Source of the DNA: Rhodospirillaceae bacterium
Lineage (GTDB): Bacteria; Pseudomonadota; Alphaproteobacteria; Dongiales; Dongiaceae
DNA: 64,000 bases
Reading direction: 5' to 3'
NCBI GenBank assembly: GCA_016712715.1
Contig: JADJQM010000002.1
Coordinates: 1,352,095-1,416,094, forward strand
A program made the position numbers and the translations under genes. Shown one piece after another: positions 9,548 to 18,117 of the stretch (position 1 is the first letter of the stretch; each line of letters begins with the position of its first letter). Below the pieces are notes generated by a model. That model was not told the origin of the DNA. It saw nothing but the letters and a program-made list of their open reading frames with translations, and made no database searches.

Positions 9548-10951
9548 GTGAAATCATTGAAGCCGTTGATCATTTCGGGACGCGAGGTCCTGCCCCTCAT
9601 TGAAGGCGGCAAGGGCATTTCGGTCTCGAACGGGCAATCATCCGGCGCTTGGGCGCTGGCTGGCGGCGTCGGCACCTTCTCCGGCGTCAATGCCGATTCC
9701 TATGACGAGAACGGCAAGCCGATCCCGCAGCTCTATCACGGCAAGACACGCCGCGACCGCCATGAGGAACTGCTCAACTACGCGATCAAGGGCGGCATCG
9801 CCCAGGCCCGCATCGCTCATGATTGCATGGGCGGCAATGGCCGCCTGCACATGAATGTGCTGTGGGAAATGGCCGGCGCCGAGCGCGTGCTCCACGGCGT
9901 CCTCGAAGGCGCCAAGGACCTCATCCACGGCGTTACCTGCGGTGCCGGCATGCCCTACCGCATCGCCGAGATCTGCGCCCAGTACGGCATCCATTATTAC
10001 CCGATCGTCTCCTCGGCCCGCGCGTTCCGGGCGCTGTGGAAACGCGCCTATCACAAATTCCAGGATCTGCTGGGCGGCGTCGTCTATGAGGATCCGTGGC
10101 TGGCCGGCGGCCATAACGGCCTCTCCAACAGCGAAGATCCCAACCATCCGCAGGATCCCTTCGACCGCGTGCGCGAATTGCGCAACACGATGCGTGACGA
10201 ATGCGGCCTTGGCCAAACGCCGATCATCATGGCGGGTGGCGTCTGGTACCTGCGTGAATGGGAAAACTGGATCGACAACCCTGATCTCGGGCCGATCGCC
10301 TTCCAGTTCGGCACACGCCCGCTGCTCACCCAGGAAAGCCCGATCTCGGACGCCTGGAAGAAGCGCCTCGTCACCTTGAAGAAGGGCGACGTGTTCCTCA
10401 ACCGCTTCAGTCCCACGGGCTTCTACTCGTCGGCGGTCAACAACGATTTCATCCAGGAACTGCGCCAGCGCTCGGAACGCCAGGTCGCCTATTCGCAGCA
10501 CAAGGTGGGCGAACATGAATGGGCGTTCGCCGTCGGTGCCCGCGGCAGGCTCGTCTATCTCACCGCCGCAGACAAGTTGCGCGCCGAGCAATGGGTCTCC
10601 CAGGGCTTCGCCGAAACCCTGCGCACGCCGGAATCGACGCTCATCTTCGTGACCCGCGAAAAGGCCGACGAGATCCTGAAGGACCAGATCGACTGCATGG
10701 GCTGCCTGTCCGCCTGCCGCTTCTCCAACTGGTCGCAGCACGAGCCGGACTTCAGCACCGGCAAGAAGGCCGATCCGCGCAGCTTCTGCATCCAGAAGAC
10801 GCTGCAGGAGATCAGCCATTCCGACAAGATCGAAGACCAGCTGATGTTCGCCGGCAACAAGGCCTATCGCTTCTCCGACGATCCCTTCTACGCGAACGGC
10901 TTCGTGCCCACGGTCAAGCAACTGGTCGAACGGCTGGTGACGGGCGACTGA
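9548..10951 (+). CDS. NAD(P)H-dependent flavin oxidoreductase, nitronate monooxygenase-like, with C-terminal Cys cluster
   Basis: The first 330 or so residues look like the FMN-dependent TIM-barrel family that includes nitronate monooxygenase and FabK, with glycine-rich segments such as GGVGTFSGVN, GAGMPYRIAEIC, IIMAGGVWYLREW and GPIAFQFGTRPLL. The protein is long for that family (467 residues). Its C-terminal extension has DCMGCLSACRFSNW and further cysteines, which could bind a metal or an Fe-S cluster; that is inference. The GTG start follows GGGAGGCTCGG. It converges on the aminotransferase gene with a 2-bp gap. The substrate is unknown. Confidence 0.75.
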   Translation: MKSLKPLIISGREVLPLIEGGKGISVSNGQSSGAWALAGGVGTFSGVNADSYDENGKPIPQLYHGKTRRDRHEELLNYAIKGGIAQARIAHDCMGGNGRLHMNVLWEMAGAERVLHGVLEGAKDLIHGVTCGAGMPYRIAEICAQYGIHYYPIVSSARAFRALWKRAYHKFQDLLGGVVYEDPWLAGGHNGLSNSEDPNHPQDPFDRVRELRNTMRDECGLGQTPIIMAGGVWYLREWENWIDNPDLGPIAFQFGTRPLLTQESPISDAWKKRLVTLKKGDVFLNRFSPTGFYSSAVNNDFIQELRQRSERQVAYSQHKVGEHEWAFAVGARGRLVYLTAADKLRAEQWVSQGFAETLRTPESTLIFVTREKADEILKDQIDCMGCLSACRFSNWSQHEPDFSTGKKADPRSFCIQKTLQEISHSDKIEDQLMFAGNKAYRFSDDPFYANGFVPTVKQLVERLVTGD

Positions 10952-10953
10952 TC

Positions 10954-12333
10954 CTACCCGACGATCTCGCCCAGGAATTCATCCGCCACCGCGGCATAGC
11001 GGTCGATATCGGCCGGCACATGGGCAAAGGATACCTGCGGGCCGGCAGATGCGACCGCCTCCCAGATGCCCCGATTGGCCATGAAGACGCGCCGCGCGTC
11101 GATGATTTCGGTATCGATCGATCGCGCCGCCTCGGCGGCATTGCGCGGCAGCTCGTCGCTGAGGCAATAGCCGGAGCGCGGACCGCAGCGGAAGGCGCGC
11201 CAGGCGAGGCCGCGTTGCCTGAAGATTGTCTCCAGATTGTCGGCAAGGCGATTACCGAGCGCGCCGATCCGCGCATAGCCATCTTCGGTGAGGACTTCTT
11301 CCAGTGCCGCGCGGGCCGCGGCGACGGCAATGGCGCCGCCATAGGTCGTGCCGCCGGTCGCAAGCCCCTTCTGCCCGTAATAGACATCGAGATGTGTTTC
11401 CATCACCGCCGCCACCTCCTCGCTCATGCCATAGAGCGCGAAGGGGATGCCGGAACCCAGCCCTTTGCCCAGGGTCACGAAATCGCTGGCAAGGCGCCCG
11501 CTGCCGGCCAATCCGCCATAGGCGAACTGGAAGGTATGCGCCTCATCGAGACAGAGGAGGGCGCCATGGCGCGCGGCCAGTTCCTTCAGCCCGGCCAGGA
11601 ACCCCGGCGCCGGTTCCACCAGCAGGCAATTGGTGAGCGCCGGTTCGGTGAGGACGAGGGCCACATCATTGCCGCGCAAGGCGGCCTCGGCGGCGGCAAG
11701 ATCGTTGAACGGCACGATCACCGATTCCTGCGCCACCCGGGCGGACAGGCCGAGATGGCCGGGCACCGTGCCGGTGTCGCTCGCCTCGACCAGGGATTCG
11801 TCGATATGGCCATGATACTGGCCGTCGAACAGCAGGATCTTGGTCCGTTCCGTCATGAAACGGGCGATGCGGATGATCTCGGTATTGGCGCCGGAGGCGG
11901 AAAGGGTGAACTGCCACGCCGGCAGGCCCACGCGGCGCGCGAGTTCCTCGGTGACCCACAGCGTCTCCTCCACGGGCAGCAGGAACTGGGCGCCGGTCCG
12001 GACAGCGCGCGAGACCGCCGCCACGATCGGCGCCGGCGCGAAGCCCATGGTCATGGCCAGGTCGGAGACGTTGAAATCGCAATAGCGATGGCCGTCGATA
12101 TCCTCGAAATAGGCGCCCTCGCCACCTTTGGCGACCATCGGCGCGTGACGATAGAGGCCGACCATCCACGCGACCGGCACACCGTTCGGCATGCTGTGCC
12201 GGGCGCGGGCGACCCAGGCTTGCGAGCGCGGCGTGCGTTCCCGGAACAGCGCATCTTCGCGCTGGCGCAAGGTGGCCAAAGCCCGGCGGTCAATCACCCG
12301 GTGATCGATCGGGTCGCGGCTGCGGTCAGGCAT
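10954..12333 (-). CDS. Class III aminotransferase, glutamate-1-semialdehyde aminomutase-like
   Basis: This PLP enzyme has 459 residues from the ATG at 12333. Fold-type I motifs are clear: GANTEIIRIARF for cofactor binding, DGQYHGHIDESLVEASD, the Asp of LCLDEAHTFQF and the Schiff-base Lys in TLGKGLGSGIPFALYG. It resembles HemL-like proteins, but the segment around DEAH differs from the DEVMTGFR typical of true HemL, so it is more likely a transaminase or aminomutase acting on another amino acid. It is divergent from the EamA exporter across 172 bp, so a shared substrate is possible but unproven. Confidence 0.8.
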   Translation of the reverse strand: MPDRSRDPIDHRVIDRRALATLRQREDALFRERTPRSQAWVARARHSMPNGVPVAWMVGLYRHAPMVAKGGEGAYFEDIDGHRYCDFNVSDLAMTMGFAPAPIVAAVSRAVRTGAQFLLPVEETLWVTEELARRVGLPAWQFTLSASGANTEIIRIARFMTERTKILLFDGQYHGHIDESLVEASDTGTVPGHLGLSARVAQESVIVPFNDLAAAEAALRGNDVALVLTEPALTNCLLVEPAPGFLAGLKELAARHGALLCLDEAHTFQFAYGGLAGSGRLASDFVTLGKGLGSGIPFALYGMSEEVAAVMETHLDVYYGQKGLATGGTTYGGAIAVAAARAALEEVLTEDGYARIGALGNRLADNLETIFRQRGLAWRAFRCGPRSGYCLSDELPRNAAEAARSIDTEIIDARRVFMANRGIWEAVASAGPQVSFAHVPADIDRYAAVADEFLGEIVG

Positions 12334-12505
12334 GGGTGACTCTGCGTCTCTGGGGAAGGGCCAGAAATCTAGGCGTCTGGCGCTGCGGCTGTCAAACCGG
12401 TGGCCGCCTTCGCAGCTGGACCTGACCGCTGCTGCGGAAGCCATGCGTTGGCGCAATCTGGCCTTGTGAAATTGCCTGTCCCGATACGCGGGGCAGGAGG
12501 CTAGG

Positions 12506-13471
12506 GTGTTGGCCCCTGAGGGAAATTATCCACCGATGAACACGACGCATAAACTGACACTCACGCGCTGGCAGGCGCTGGCCCTTATCGCGACCCTGTC
12601 GCTGATCTGGGGCTATAACTGGGTGATGATGAAAGTGGCGGTGACCTATGCACCGCCCTTTGCCTTCGCAGCGCTCCGCTTCCTCGGCGGTGCCATCGTC
12701 CTCATGCTGACCCTGAAGCTGATGGGCCGCTCGCTGCGGTTCCGCGAGCTGCTGCCGCGCTGGCGTGTCCTTGTATTGATCGGCCTGCTGCAGACGTCGC
12801 TCTGCTTCGGCCTCGTCACCTGGGCGCTCTCGACCGGCACCGCCGGGCGCAGCGCCGTCCTCAACTATACGATGCCGCTCTGGGTGCTGGTGTTCTCCGT
12901 GCTGCTGCTCAAGGAACGCGTGCCGGCGGCGCAATGGTGGGCGGCGGGCCTTGCCCTCATCGGCATCACCCTCATCTCGGTCGATGGCGGCAAATCCGGC
13001 TCGCTCCCCGCCGTCATGCTGGCGCTGGGTGCGGGCCTTACCTGGGGCCTCGGTGTCGTCGTCACCAAGCGCGCGACCAGGGCCGGCCCCATCGATCCCC
13101 TGGCGCTCACCGCCTGGCAGATGCTGGCCGGCGCCATCATGCTGTGCCTTGTGGCGCTTATCGTGCCGGAAGCGCCGATCGACTGGACCCCCGCTTTCAT
13201 CACGGCGCTCCTCTACAATATCGGCCCGGCGACACCGCTCGCCTATGTCATCTGGTTCACGCTGCTGGGCCGCCTCGATGCGGGCTTGGCCGCCCTCGGG
13301 ATCCTCCTCACACCGCTCCTCGGCCTTCTCCTCTCGACCCTACAACTGGGTGAGCGGCCGGGGCTTGTCGAAGGGGCGGGGATGGTGCTTATCCTGATAG
13401 CCATTGCCGGCTTGGGCTGGGTCAGTGGACGGCAGGCGCGCGACGCATCGGCACGCAACCGCGCCGGCTGA
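12506..13471 (+). CDS. EamA-family (DMT superfamily) transporter
   Basis: This integral membrane protein has ten likely transmembrane segments and two EamA repeats (about residues 25-150 and 165-305). The first helix carries the characteristic LSLIWGYNWVMMKVAV. Family members export amino acids, metabolites or drugs. The GTG at 12506 sits 5 bp after AGGAGG; an ATG at 12536 is the alternative and gives a protein 10 residues shorter. An imperfect hairpin at 12475-12497 (CCTGTCCC/GGGGCAGG) overlaps the edge of the Shine-Dalgarno and might affect initiation. The substrate is not evident. Confidence 0.88.
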   Translation: MLAPEGNYPPMNTTHKLTLTRWQALALIATLSLIWGYNWVMMKVAVTYAPPFAFAALRFLGGAIVLMLTLKLMGRSLRFRELLPRWRVLVLIGLLQTSLCFGLVTWALSTGTAGRSAVLNYTMPLWVLVFSVLLLKERVPAAQWWAAGLALIGITLISVDGGKSGSLPAVMLALGAGLTWGLGVVVTKRATRAGPIDPLALTAWQMLAGAIMLCLVALIVPEAPIDWTPAFITALLYNIGPATPLAYVIWFTLLGRLDAGLAALGILLTPLLGLLLSTLQLGERPGLVEGAGMVLILIAIAGLGWVSGRQARDASARNRAG

Positions 13472-13497
13472 CCGCCGCCCGATAGGGGGCATCGATC

Positions 13498-14061
13498 GTG
13501 GGGATCACCGGACGGGTACTCTGCGGCGCCACGGCGCTGTTTCTGTTGCTGTCACCCGAGGTGGTGGCGGAAGAACCGCTTACCGTCGCCAATCTCGAAC
13601 GCGACGCCATGGCCGATGTCGTGGCCGGCCAGTACGGCCCGGCCGATGAGAAGATCCGCGCCGCCATCGGCCTGGCCGACAATGACGAATTCAACCGCCT
13701 TGCCTTGCTGCAGGGCCTTATCGCCACCCGCATGGGCAGCGACGGGCGCAGCCTGCTGGGGGCTGCCATCGGTGCCCATGAAAGCACCGCCTGGCCGCGG
13801 CCGATCATCACCTATCTCCTCGGCGAACGCAGCCTGCAGCAGGTGGCCGATGGCGTGCGCCGTTCCGGCGACAACATGGCGGTGAAGCAGCGGCAGATCT
13901 GCGAGCTTTCCTTCTATGCCGGGGCCTTTGCGCTGGCCGATGGCGAGAAGCGCTTTGCCGGCCAGCTCTTCGACAAGGCCTTGAAGACCTGTGACCGGGC
14001 CGACCCGGTCTACGCCCTCACCGTGGCAGAAGTGGCCACCATCGCGGCGCCCGAACCCTGA
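13498..14061 (+). CDS. Hypothetical secreted protein with helical-repeat character
   Basis: I do not recognise a named family. The GTG start gives 187 residues beginning with a probable Sec signal peptide (hydrophobic CGATALFLLLS, cleavage likely after VVA). The mature part is helix-rich and alanine/leucine-rich, reminiscent of TPR-like proteins, and has two cysteines (RQICELSF, KTCDRAD) that could pair in the periplasm. It follows the EamA gene by 26 bp, so cotranscription is possible. A 90-bp AT-rich gap precedes the TPR gene downstream. Confidence 0.6.
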   Translation: MGITGRVLCGATALFLLLSPEVVAEEPLTVANLERDAMADVVAGQYGPADEKIRAAIGLADNDEFNRLALLQGLIATRMGSDGRSLLGAAIGAHESTAWPRPIITYLLGERSLQQVADGVRRSGDNMAVKQRQICELSFYAGAFALADGEKRFAGQLFDKALKTCDRADPVYALTVAEVATIAAPEP

Positions 14062-14151
14062 AATTTATCGGATTATGAGAAATTGCTCTTTACAACTATT
14101 GGAGAAGGCACCAATCTATGGAACATAACATGAACTGATGGAGGGTTCGGC

Positions 14152-15159
14152 ATGGCGCGGCGACCGGCCAACAATAACGGCGAGGGGATTTTCTGCGGCA
14201 GCATCATGGGCCGCAGCGACCGCGCGGAGCAGATGAACTTCATCTCGGCCCTCCTGATGATCGCCGAGGCAGACGATCTGCGGGCGGCCGGCGATGCGGC
14301 GGGGGCCGTCGGCCTTTATCGGTTGGCCATCCGGCAATGTCCGCCATCCTCGGAGCGAGGCGATTTCCAATTGCTCCTGGGCGATATGCTGTTCGAACAA
14401 GGTGATGCCGTGGCGGCGGCGGTCGAATGCCGGAACGCGCTCGACGCGGGTTGCCACCACCTCAACGAAGCCTGGCGTCGCCTCGGCTTTGCATTGGCGG
14501 CGCAGGGCGATGACGACGGGGCGCGCGAGGCGCTGCTGGCGGCGCTGGCCGCGGGCGAGGATGCGGCCTTCACCGCCCAGGCGCTAGCCATCGTCGACCT
14601 CGCGCAGCATGGCCTGGGTGCCGCCCTCCGCCGCGCCGAACCAGGCCCCACCCATGCCGGCGCGCAAGCCGAATATCGCTGTCGCCTCGCCTTGCTGCGT
14701 GCCGATCTTCAGCGCCTGGCCGGCAACCGCGCGGCGGCCCTGACCGATCTCGAACTTGCGGCCGAGACGGCGCGGGAGGAGGGGCTGGATGCCGAACTGG
14801 CGCTCTGGTTCGCGGTGCTCGACCGGCAATTCGGCCGCGCCGCCTTGCGACCCGAGATCGCGGCAGCCTTTGCCGACCGGCCCGATCATTGGGCGACGCG
14901 CGCCTGGGAAATTCTCAGCGGTACCGGTACGCGCGACGATCTGGTCCGGCATCTAGCCACGCTCGCGGCGACATTGCAGGCCGAGAGCCTCGCCATCTTC
15001 GATCGCTATGCCGGCATGCTGGCGCTCGCGGCCGGCGACAACGAAGCGGCGCGCAGGAACTTCGCCGCCGCCCGCACGGCACCCTATACCCGCTGGTGCG
15101 CGGACTATCACCTGGCCGGGCTTGAGCTTCAGCAATTGGACAAGGCGACCCCGCCCTGA
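14152..15159 (+). CDS. Tetratricopeptide-repeat protein of unknown function
   Basis: This 335-residue protein has no signal peptide and is made almost entirely of paired alanine-rich helices. Several segments fit TPR units, for example DLRAAGDAAGAVGLYRLAI and RRLGFALAAQGDDDGAREALL. TPR proteins are usually protein-interaction scaffolds. The start is well supported by GGAGGG 7 bp upstream. The gene ends in a 15-bp tandem repeat that places several in-frame TGA codons in succession. It lies 151 bp before an RTX-type gene, so a link to its secretion or regulation is possible but unsupported. Confidence 0.65.
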   Translation: MARRPANNNGEGIFCGSIMGRSDRAEQMNFISALLMIAEADDLRAAGDAAGAVGLYRLAIRQCPPSSERGDFQLLLGDMLFEQGDAVAAAVECRNALDAGCHHLNEAWRRLGFALAAQGDDDGAREALLAALAAGEDAAFTAQALAIVDLAQHGLGAALRRAEPGPTHAGAQAEYRCRLALLRADLQRLAGNRAAALTDLELAAETAREEGLDAELALWFAVLDRQFGRAALRPEIAAAFADRPDHWATRAWEILSGTGTRDDLVRHLATLAATLQAESLAIFDRYAGMLALAAGDNEAARRNFAAARTAPYTRWCADYHLAGLELQQLDKATPP

Positions 15160-15212
15160 GGGACCCAGCCCTGAGGGACAAGGCCCTGAGCGACAAGGCC
15201 CTGACGCGCCGA
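15153..15212 (+). repeat. 15-bp tandem repeat duplicating the TPR gene stop codon
   Basis: Four head-to-tail units start at 15153, 15168, 15183 and 15198. They read GCCCTGAGGGACCCA, GCCCTGAGGGACAAG, GCCCTGAGCGACAAG and a decayed GCCCTGACGCGCCGA. Because the unit is a multiple of three, each copy places a TGA in the frame of the TPR gene, giving four in-frame stops in a row. Confidence 0.9.
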
Positions 15213-15222
15213 CCGCCCGGAT

Positions 15223-15238
15223 TGTGACGGCCGTCACA
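15223..15238. promoter_or_regulatory. CRP-consensus palindrome upstream of the RTX gene
   Basis: TGTGACGGCCGTCACA is a perfect 16-bp palindrome and matches the E. coli CRP consensus TGTGA-N6-TCACA exactly. It lies 73 bp before the RTX gene start, a plausible activator or repressor position. Alphaproteobacteria have several CRP/FNR-family proteins, so the cognate factor cannot be named. Confidence 0.5.
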
Positions 15239-15310
15239 GGCAAAGCACCTCGGGGGGGCGACAGAGGAACAGGCATCTCCGGATGCAACCCTGTCCCTCA
15301 GGAGGCGATC

Positions 15311-16240
15311 ATGGCGACTGGCAAGCAGAAGCTGATCTCGCAGACGATGCACAAGCTCGATCTCGGCGGCACCACCACCTATGCCGCCGGCGTGATCGAG
15401 ATAGGCGATGATGAGGATGACCTGCTGGTCGGCAGCAACCGCGCCAATGACTGGCTCTATGGCGGCGCCGGCGATGACGGCATCACCGGCAATGGCGGCA
15501 ACGACACGCTGATCGGCGGCGAAGGTGCCGACATCCTCAATGGTGGTTCCGGCAGCGATACCATCGTCTATGCCGGTTCAGACGAAGCCGTCACCATCGA
15601 TCTCCACTGGCATAGCGGGTCTGGCGGCGAGGCCGAGGGCGACACGATCTGGGAGGTCGAGAACATCGTCGGTTCCGCCCATCACGACTGGCTGATGGGA
15701 GATGCGCTCGGCAACTATGTCCAGGCTGGTACCGGCTATGACACCGTCTTTGGCCGTGACGGCGACGATTTTCTCGATGGCGGCGCTGGTGAGGACAATC
15801 TGCAGGGCGATGCCGGCAACGATACGATTTGGGGTGGCGCGGACGCCGATGTGTTGCGCGGTGGCAGCGGCGATGACACGCTCCTGGGCGATGCCGGCGA
15901 TGACCGGATCTTCGGCAATGACGGCGCCGATCTTATCATCGGCGGGGCCGGATTCGACGAGATGAATGGCGGTGCCGGCGCGGACACCTTCGTGTTCCAC
16001 GGCGATGCCCTGGACGGGCTCGACATCATCAGCGATTTCAACCCGGCGGAAGATATCCTGCGCCTGGCTGGCGTCAGCGGTCCCGACGATTGGCAGAACG
16101 CGCTGGTCCACACCAATCAGGACGGATTCGTCGTCATCACCTTCCCGGGCAGCAGCGTCACCCTGGAGAACCCCGCTCGCGGCCCAATCGGCACGCTGGC
16201 CGAACTCGACGCGCTCATCAATATCGAATACGCGGCCTGA
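15311..16240 (+). CDS. RTX-type calcium-binding protein (hemolysin-type repeats)
   Basis: The 309-residue protein carries nonapeptide repeats of the GGxGxDxxx type in two blocks: about residues 50-85 (GGAGDDGITGNGGNDTLIGG) and about 150-225 (for example GGSGDDTLLGDAGDDRIFG). These bind calcium in parallel beta-rolls. A C-terminal region after ADTFVFHGDALDGLDIISDFNPAEDIL resembles the terminal module that serves as a type I secretion signal. No N-terminal signal peptide is present, which fits type I export, and no catalytic domain is visible. No T1SS genes lie in this window. The Shine-Dalgarno AGGAGG is strong. Confidence 0.88.
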   Translation: MATGKQKLISQTMHKLDLGGTTTYAAGVIEIGDDEDDLLVGSNRANDWLYGGAGDDGITGNGGNDTLIGGEGADILNGGSGSDTIVYAGSDEAVTIDLHWHSGSGGEAEGDTIWEVENIVGSAHHDWLMGDALGNYVQAGTGYDTVFGRDGDDFLDGGAGEDNLQGDAGNDTIWGGADADVLRGGSGDDTLLGDAGDDRIFGNDGADLIIGGAGFDEMNGGAGADTFVFHGDALDGLDIISDFNPAEDILRLAGVSGPDDWQNALVHTNQDGFVVITFPGSSVTLENPARGPIGTLAELDALINIEYAA

Positions 16241-16243
16241 CGA

Positions 16244-16939
16244 TCAGTCGCGCACGGCAAAGGGTGTGAAGCGCGTGTCGGTGTCGTAGACGTCGATCCC
16301 CTCGGCACGCTTCAGCTTGTTGACGATGAGATAGGTGAATGGCGTCGCCAGCGCCTCATAGCTGACCTTGAACAGCCACTGGCTGAAGATGACCGAGACC
16401 AGCAGCTCATTGGGCCAGACGCCGTAGAAGGCGATGCTGAGGAAGATCACCGTGTCGAAGCCCTGGCCCAGCACCGTGGAGCCGATCGTGCGCATCCACA
16501 GATGGCGCCCCTGCATCCAGACCTTCATCTTTGCCAGCACCACCGAGTTCACGAACTCGCCCACCAGATAGGCGCAGAACGAAGCGGCGAGGATGCGCGG
16601 TTGGTTGCCGAGGATCGCCTCATAGGCGCCCTGGTCGTGCTAATCGGGATGTGCCGGCAGATGGAGGCCGATCTGGATTGCCACCATGGCGAAGAAGTTG
16701 CAGGCAAAGCCGATCCAGATGACACGCCGCGCGCGCTTGAAGCCATAGACCTCGGTCAGCACATCGCCCAGGATATAGGAGATCGGGAAGATGAGGTCGG
16801 CCGCCTGCAGCGGATAGCCGAACAGCTCGATGGCCTTGTTGGCGATCACGTTCGAGATGAGCAGGTTGGTGACGAACAGCGCCACCACCACCACGAACAA
16901 GGTGGAATGCTGGCCAATCGGCTGGGTGGGTCGGGTCAT
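16244..16939 (-). pseudogene. yhhQ: Queuosine-precursor (preQ0/preQ1) transporter YhhQ, interrupted by in-frame TAG
   Basis: This is a DUF165/VUT_1-type membrane protein that imports queuosine precursors. Motifs include LLISNVIANKAIELFG, ISYILGDVLTEVYGFKRAR and VGEFVNSVVLAKMKVW, with about six membrane spans. The reading frame is continuous except for one TAG at 16640-16642, between LPAHPD and HDQGAYEAILGNQP. A Trp (TGG) would fit there, so one G-to-A change explains it. Full length would be 231 residues. The gene is divergent from queA and belongs with the Q cluster. It ends 3 bp from the convergent RTX gene. Confidence 0.85.
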
Positions 16940-17076
16940 GACAGAACTCTAGTAGAAACAGGTGAATTTCCGGGGTTATAGCCCTCGATCCCTCCCCCGC
17001 CAAGCGGCGATTTGGCACCGGCGCCCTGCGGCGAAAAGGCTGGCACCGGCCGGTCTTGCTGGCTAAAACCGGCGCC

Positions 17077-18117
17077 ATGCGCCTCTTGGATTTCGATTTC
17101 GACCTGCCCCCCGACCGGATCGCCCTCCATCCCGTGGAGCCGCGCGACGCCGCAAGGTTGCTTCATGTCCGGCAGGACGGTCTTTCCGACAGGATCGTGC
17201 GCGACCTGCCGCAGATCCTGCGGCCGGGCGACGTCCTGGTGTCGAATGACACCAAGGTCATCCCGGCCCAGCTCGAGGGACGGCGGAAAGACGCCCGCAT
17301 CGAGGTCACTTTGCTCACCCAGGAAAAGGGCGCTGAAACCGTCCGCTGGTGGTCCTTCGCCCGCCCGGGCAAGAAACTGAAACTCGGCGACCGGGTCGAT
17401 TTTGCGCCCGATTTTGCGGCGCATGTCGCGGCCAAGGCCGAGGACGGCCAGGTACTCCTCGATTTTGGGTCCGACCCGGCTGCTTTCACCGAGCGCCTGG
17501 CGCGCCATGGCTGGATGCCGCTCCCACCCTATATCCGCAAGTCCCGCGCCGTCGAACGGCGCGATGACCAGGACTACCAGACCATCTTCGCGCAGCGCGA
17601 AGGCGCCGTGGCGGCGCCCACCGCCGGTCTCCATTTCACGCCAGACCTGTTGGCGTCGCTCACGGCCCTGGGCGTCGAGAGCCACCGCGTGACACTCCAT
17701 GTCGGTGCCGGCACCTTCCTGCCGGTGAAGACCGACAATGTCGCCGAGCACAGGATGCATGCCGAATATGGCGAGATCTCTGCCGTGACCGCCGACGCCA
17801 TCAACCGCGCGAAGGACCAGGGCCGCCGCATCGTCGCCGTGGGCACCACCTCGCTGCGCCTCCTAGAAAGTGCCGCCCGGGACGGCCGGCTTTTGCCCTT
17901 TGCCGCCTCCACCGATATCTTCATCACGCCCGGCTTCAAATTTCAGATTGTCGACCTGCTCATGACCAATTTCCACCTGCCGAAATCGACCCTGTTCATG
18001 CTGGTCTCCGCCTTCGCCGGACGGGATCGGATGCGCGAGGCCTATGCCCACGCCATCGCCCAAGGCTATCGCTTCTTCTCCTATGGCGATGCCAGTCTGC
18101 TGGAGCGCGCCTCATGA
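17077..18117 (+). CDS. queA: S-adenosylmethionine:tRNA ribosyltransferase-isomerase QueA
   Basis: QueA transfers and isomerises the ribosyl moiety of SAM onto 7-aminomethyl-7-deazaguanine in tRNA, forming epoxyqueuosine. The start at 17077 ([19 protein letters not shown]) matches the family. An in-frame upstream codon at 17056 is less likely. Motifs include [43 protein letters not shown] and MLVSAFAG. The 346-residue length is normal. It overlaps tgt by an ATGA. Confidence 0.96.
   Translation: MRLLDFDFDLPPDRIALHPVEPRDAARLLHVRQDGLSDRIVRDLPQILRPGDVLVSNDTKVIPAQLEGRRKDARIEVTLLTQEKGAETVRWWSFARPGKKLKLGDRVDFAPDFAAHVAAKAEDGQVLLDFGSDPAAFTERLARHGWMPLPPYIRKSRAVERRDDQDYQTIFAQREGAVAAPTAGLHFTPDLLASLTALGVESHRVTLHVGAGTFLPVKTDNVAEHRMHAEYGEISAVTADAINRAKDQGRRIVAVGTTSLRLLESAARDGRLLPFAASTDIFITPGFKFQIVDLLMTNFHLPKSTLFMLVSAFAGRDRMREAYAHAIAQGYRFFSYGDASLLERAS

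Noticed and set aside
10519..12339. A 606-codon plus-strand frame spanning the oxidoreductase end and the aminotransferase
   Set aside because: It covers the antisense of a clear class III aminotransferase and has no domain content.
15008..15310. RTX gene starting far upstream, through the TPR gene end and the 15-bp repeat
   Set aside because: That extension is an overlapping frame through TPR codons and the repeat; ATG 15311 has a strong AGGAGG.
16940..17076. preQ1 riboswitch in front of yhhQ or queA
   Set aside because: The spacer has GC-rich repeats (GGCACCGG twice), but I could not match any preQ1 class consensus.
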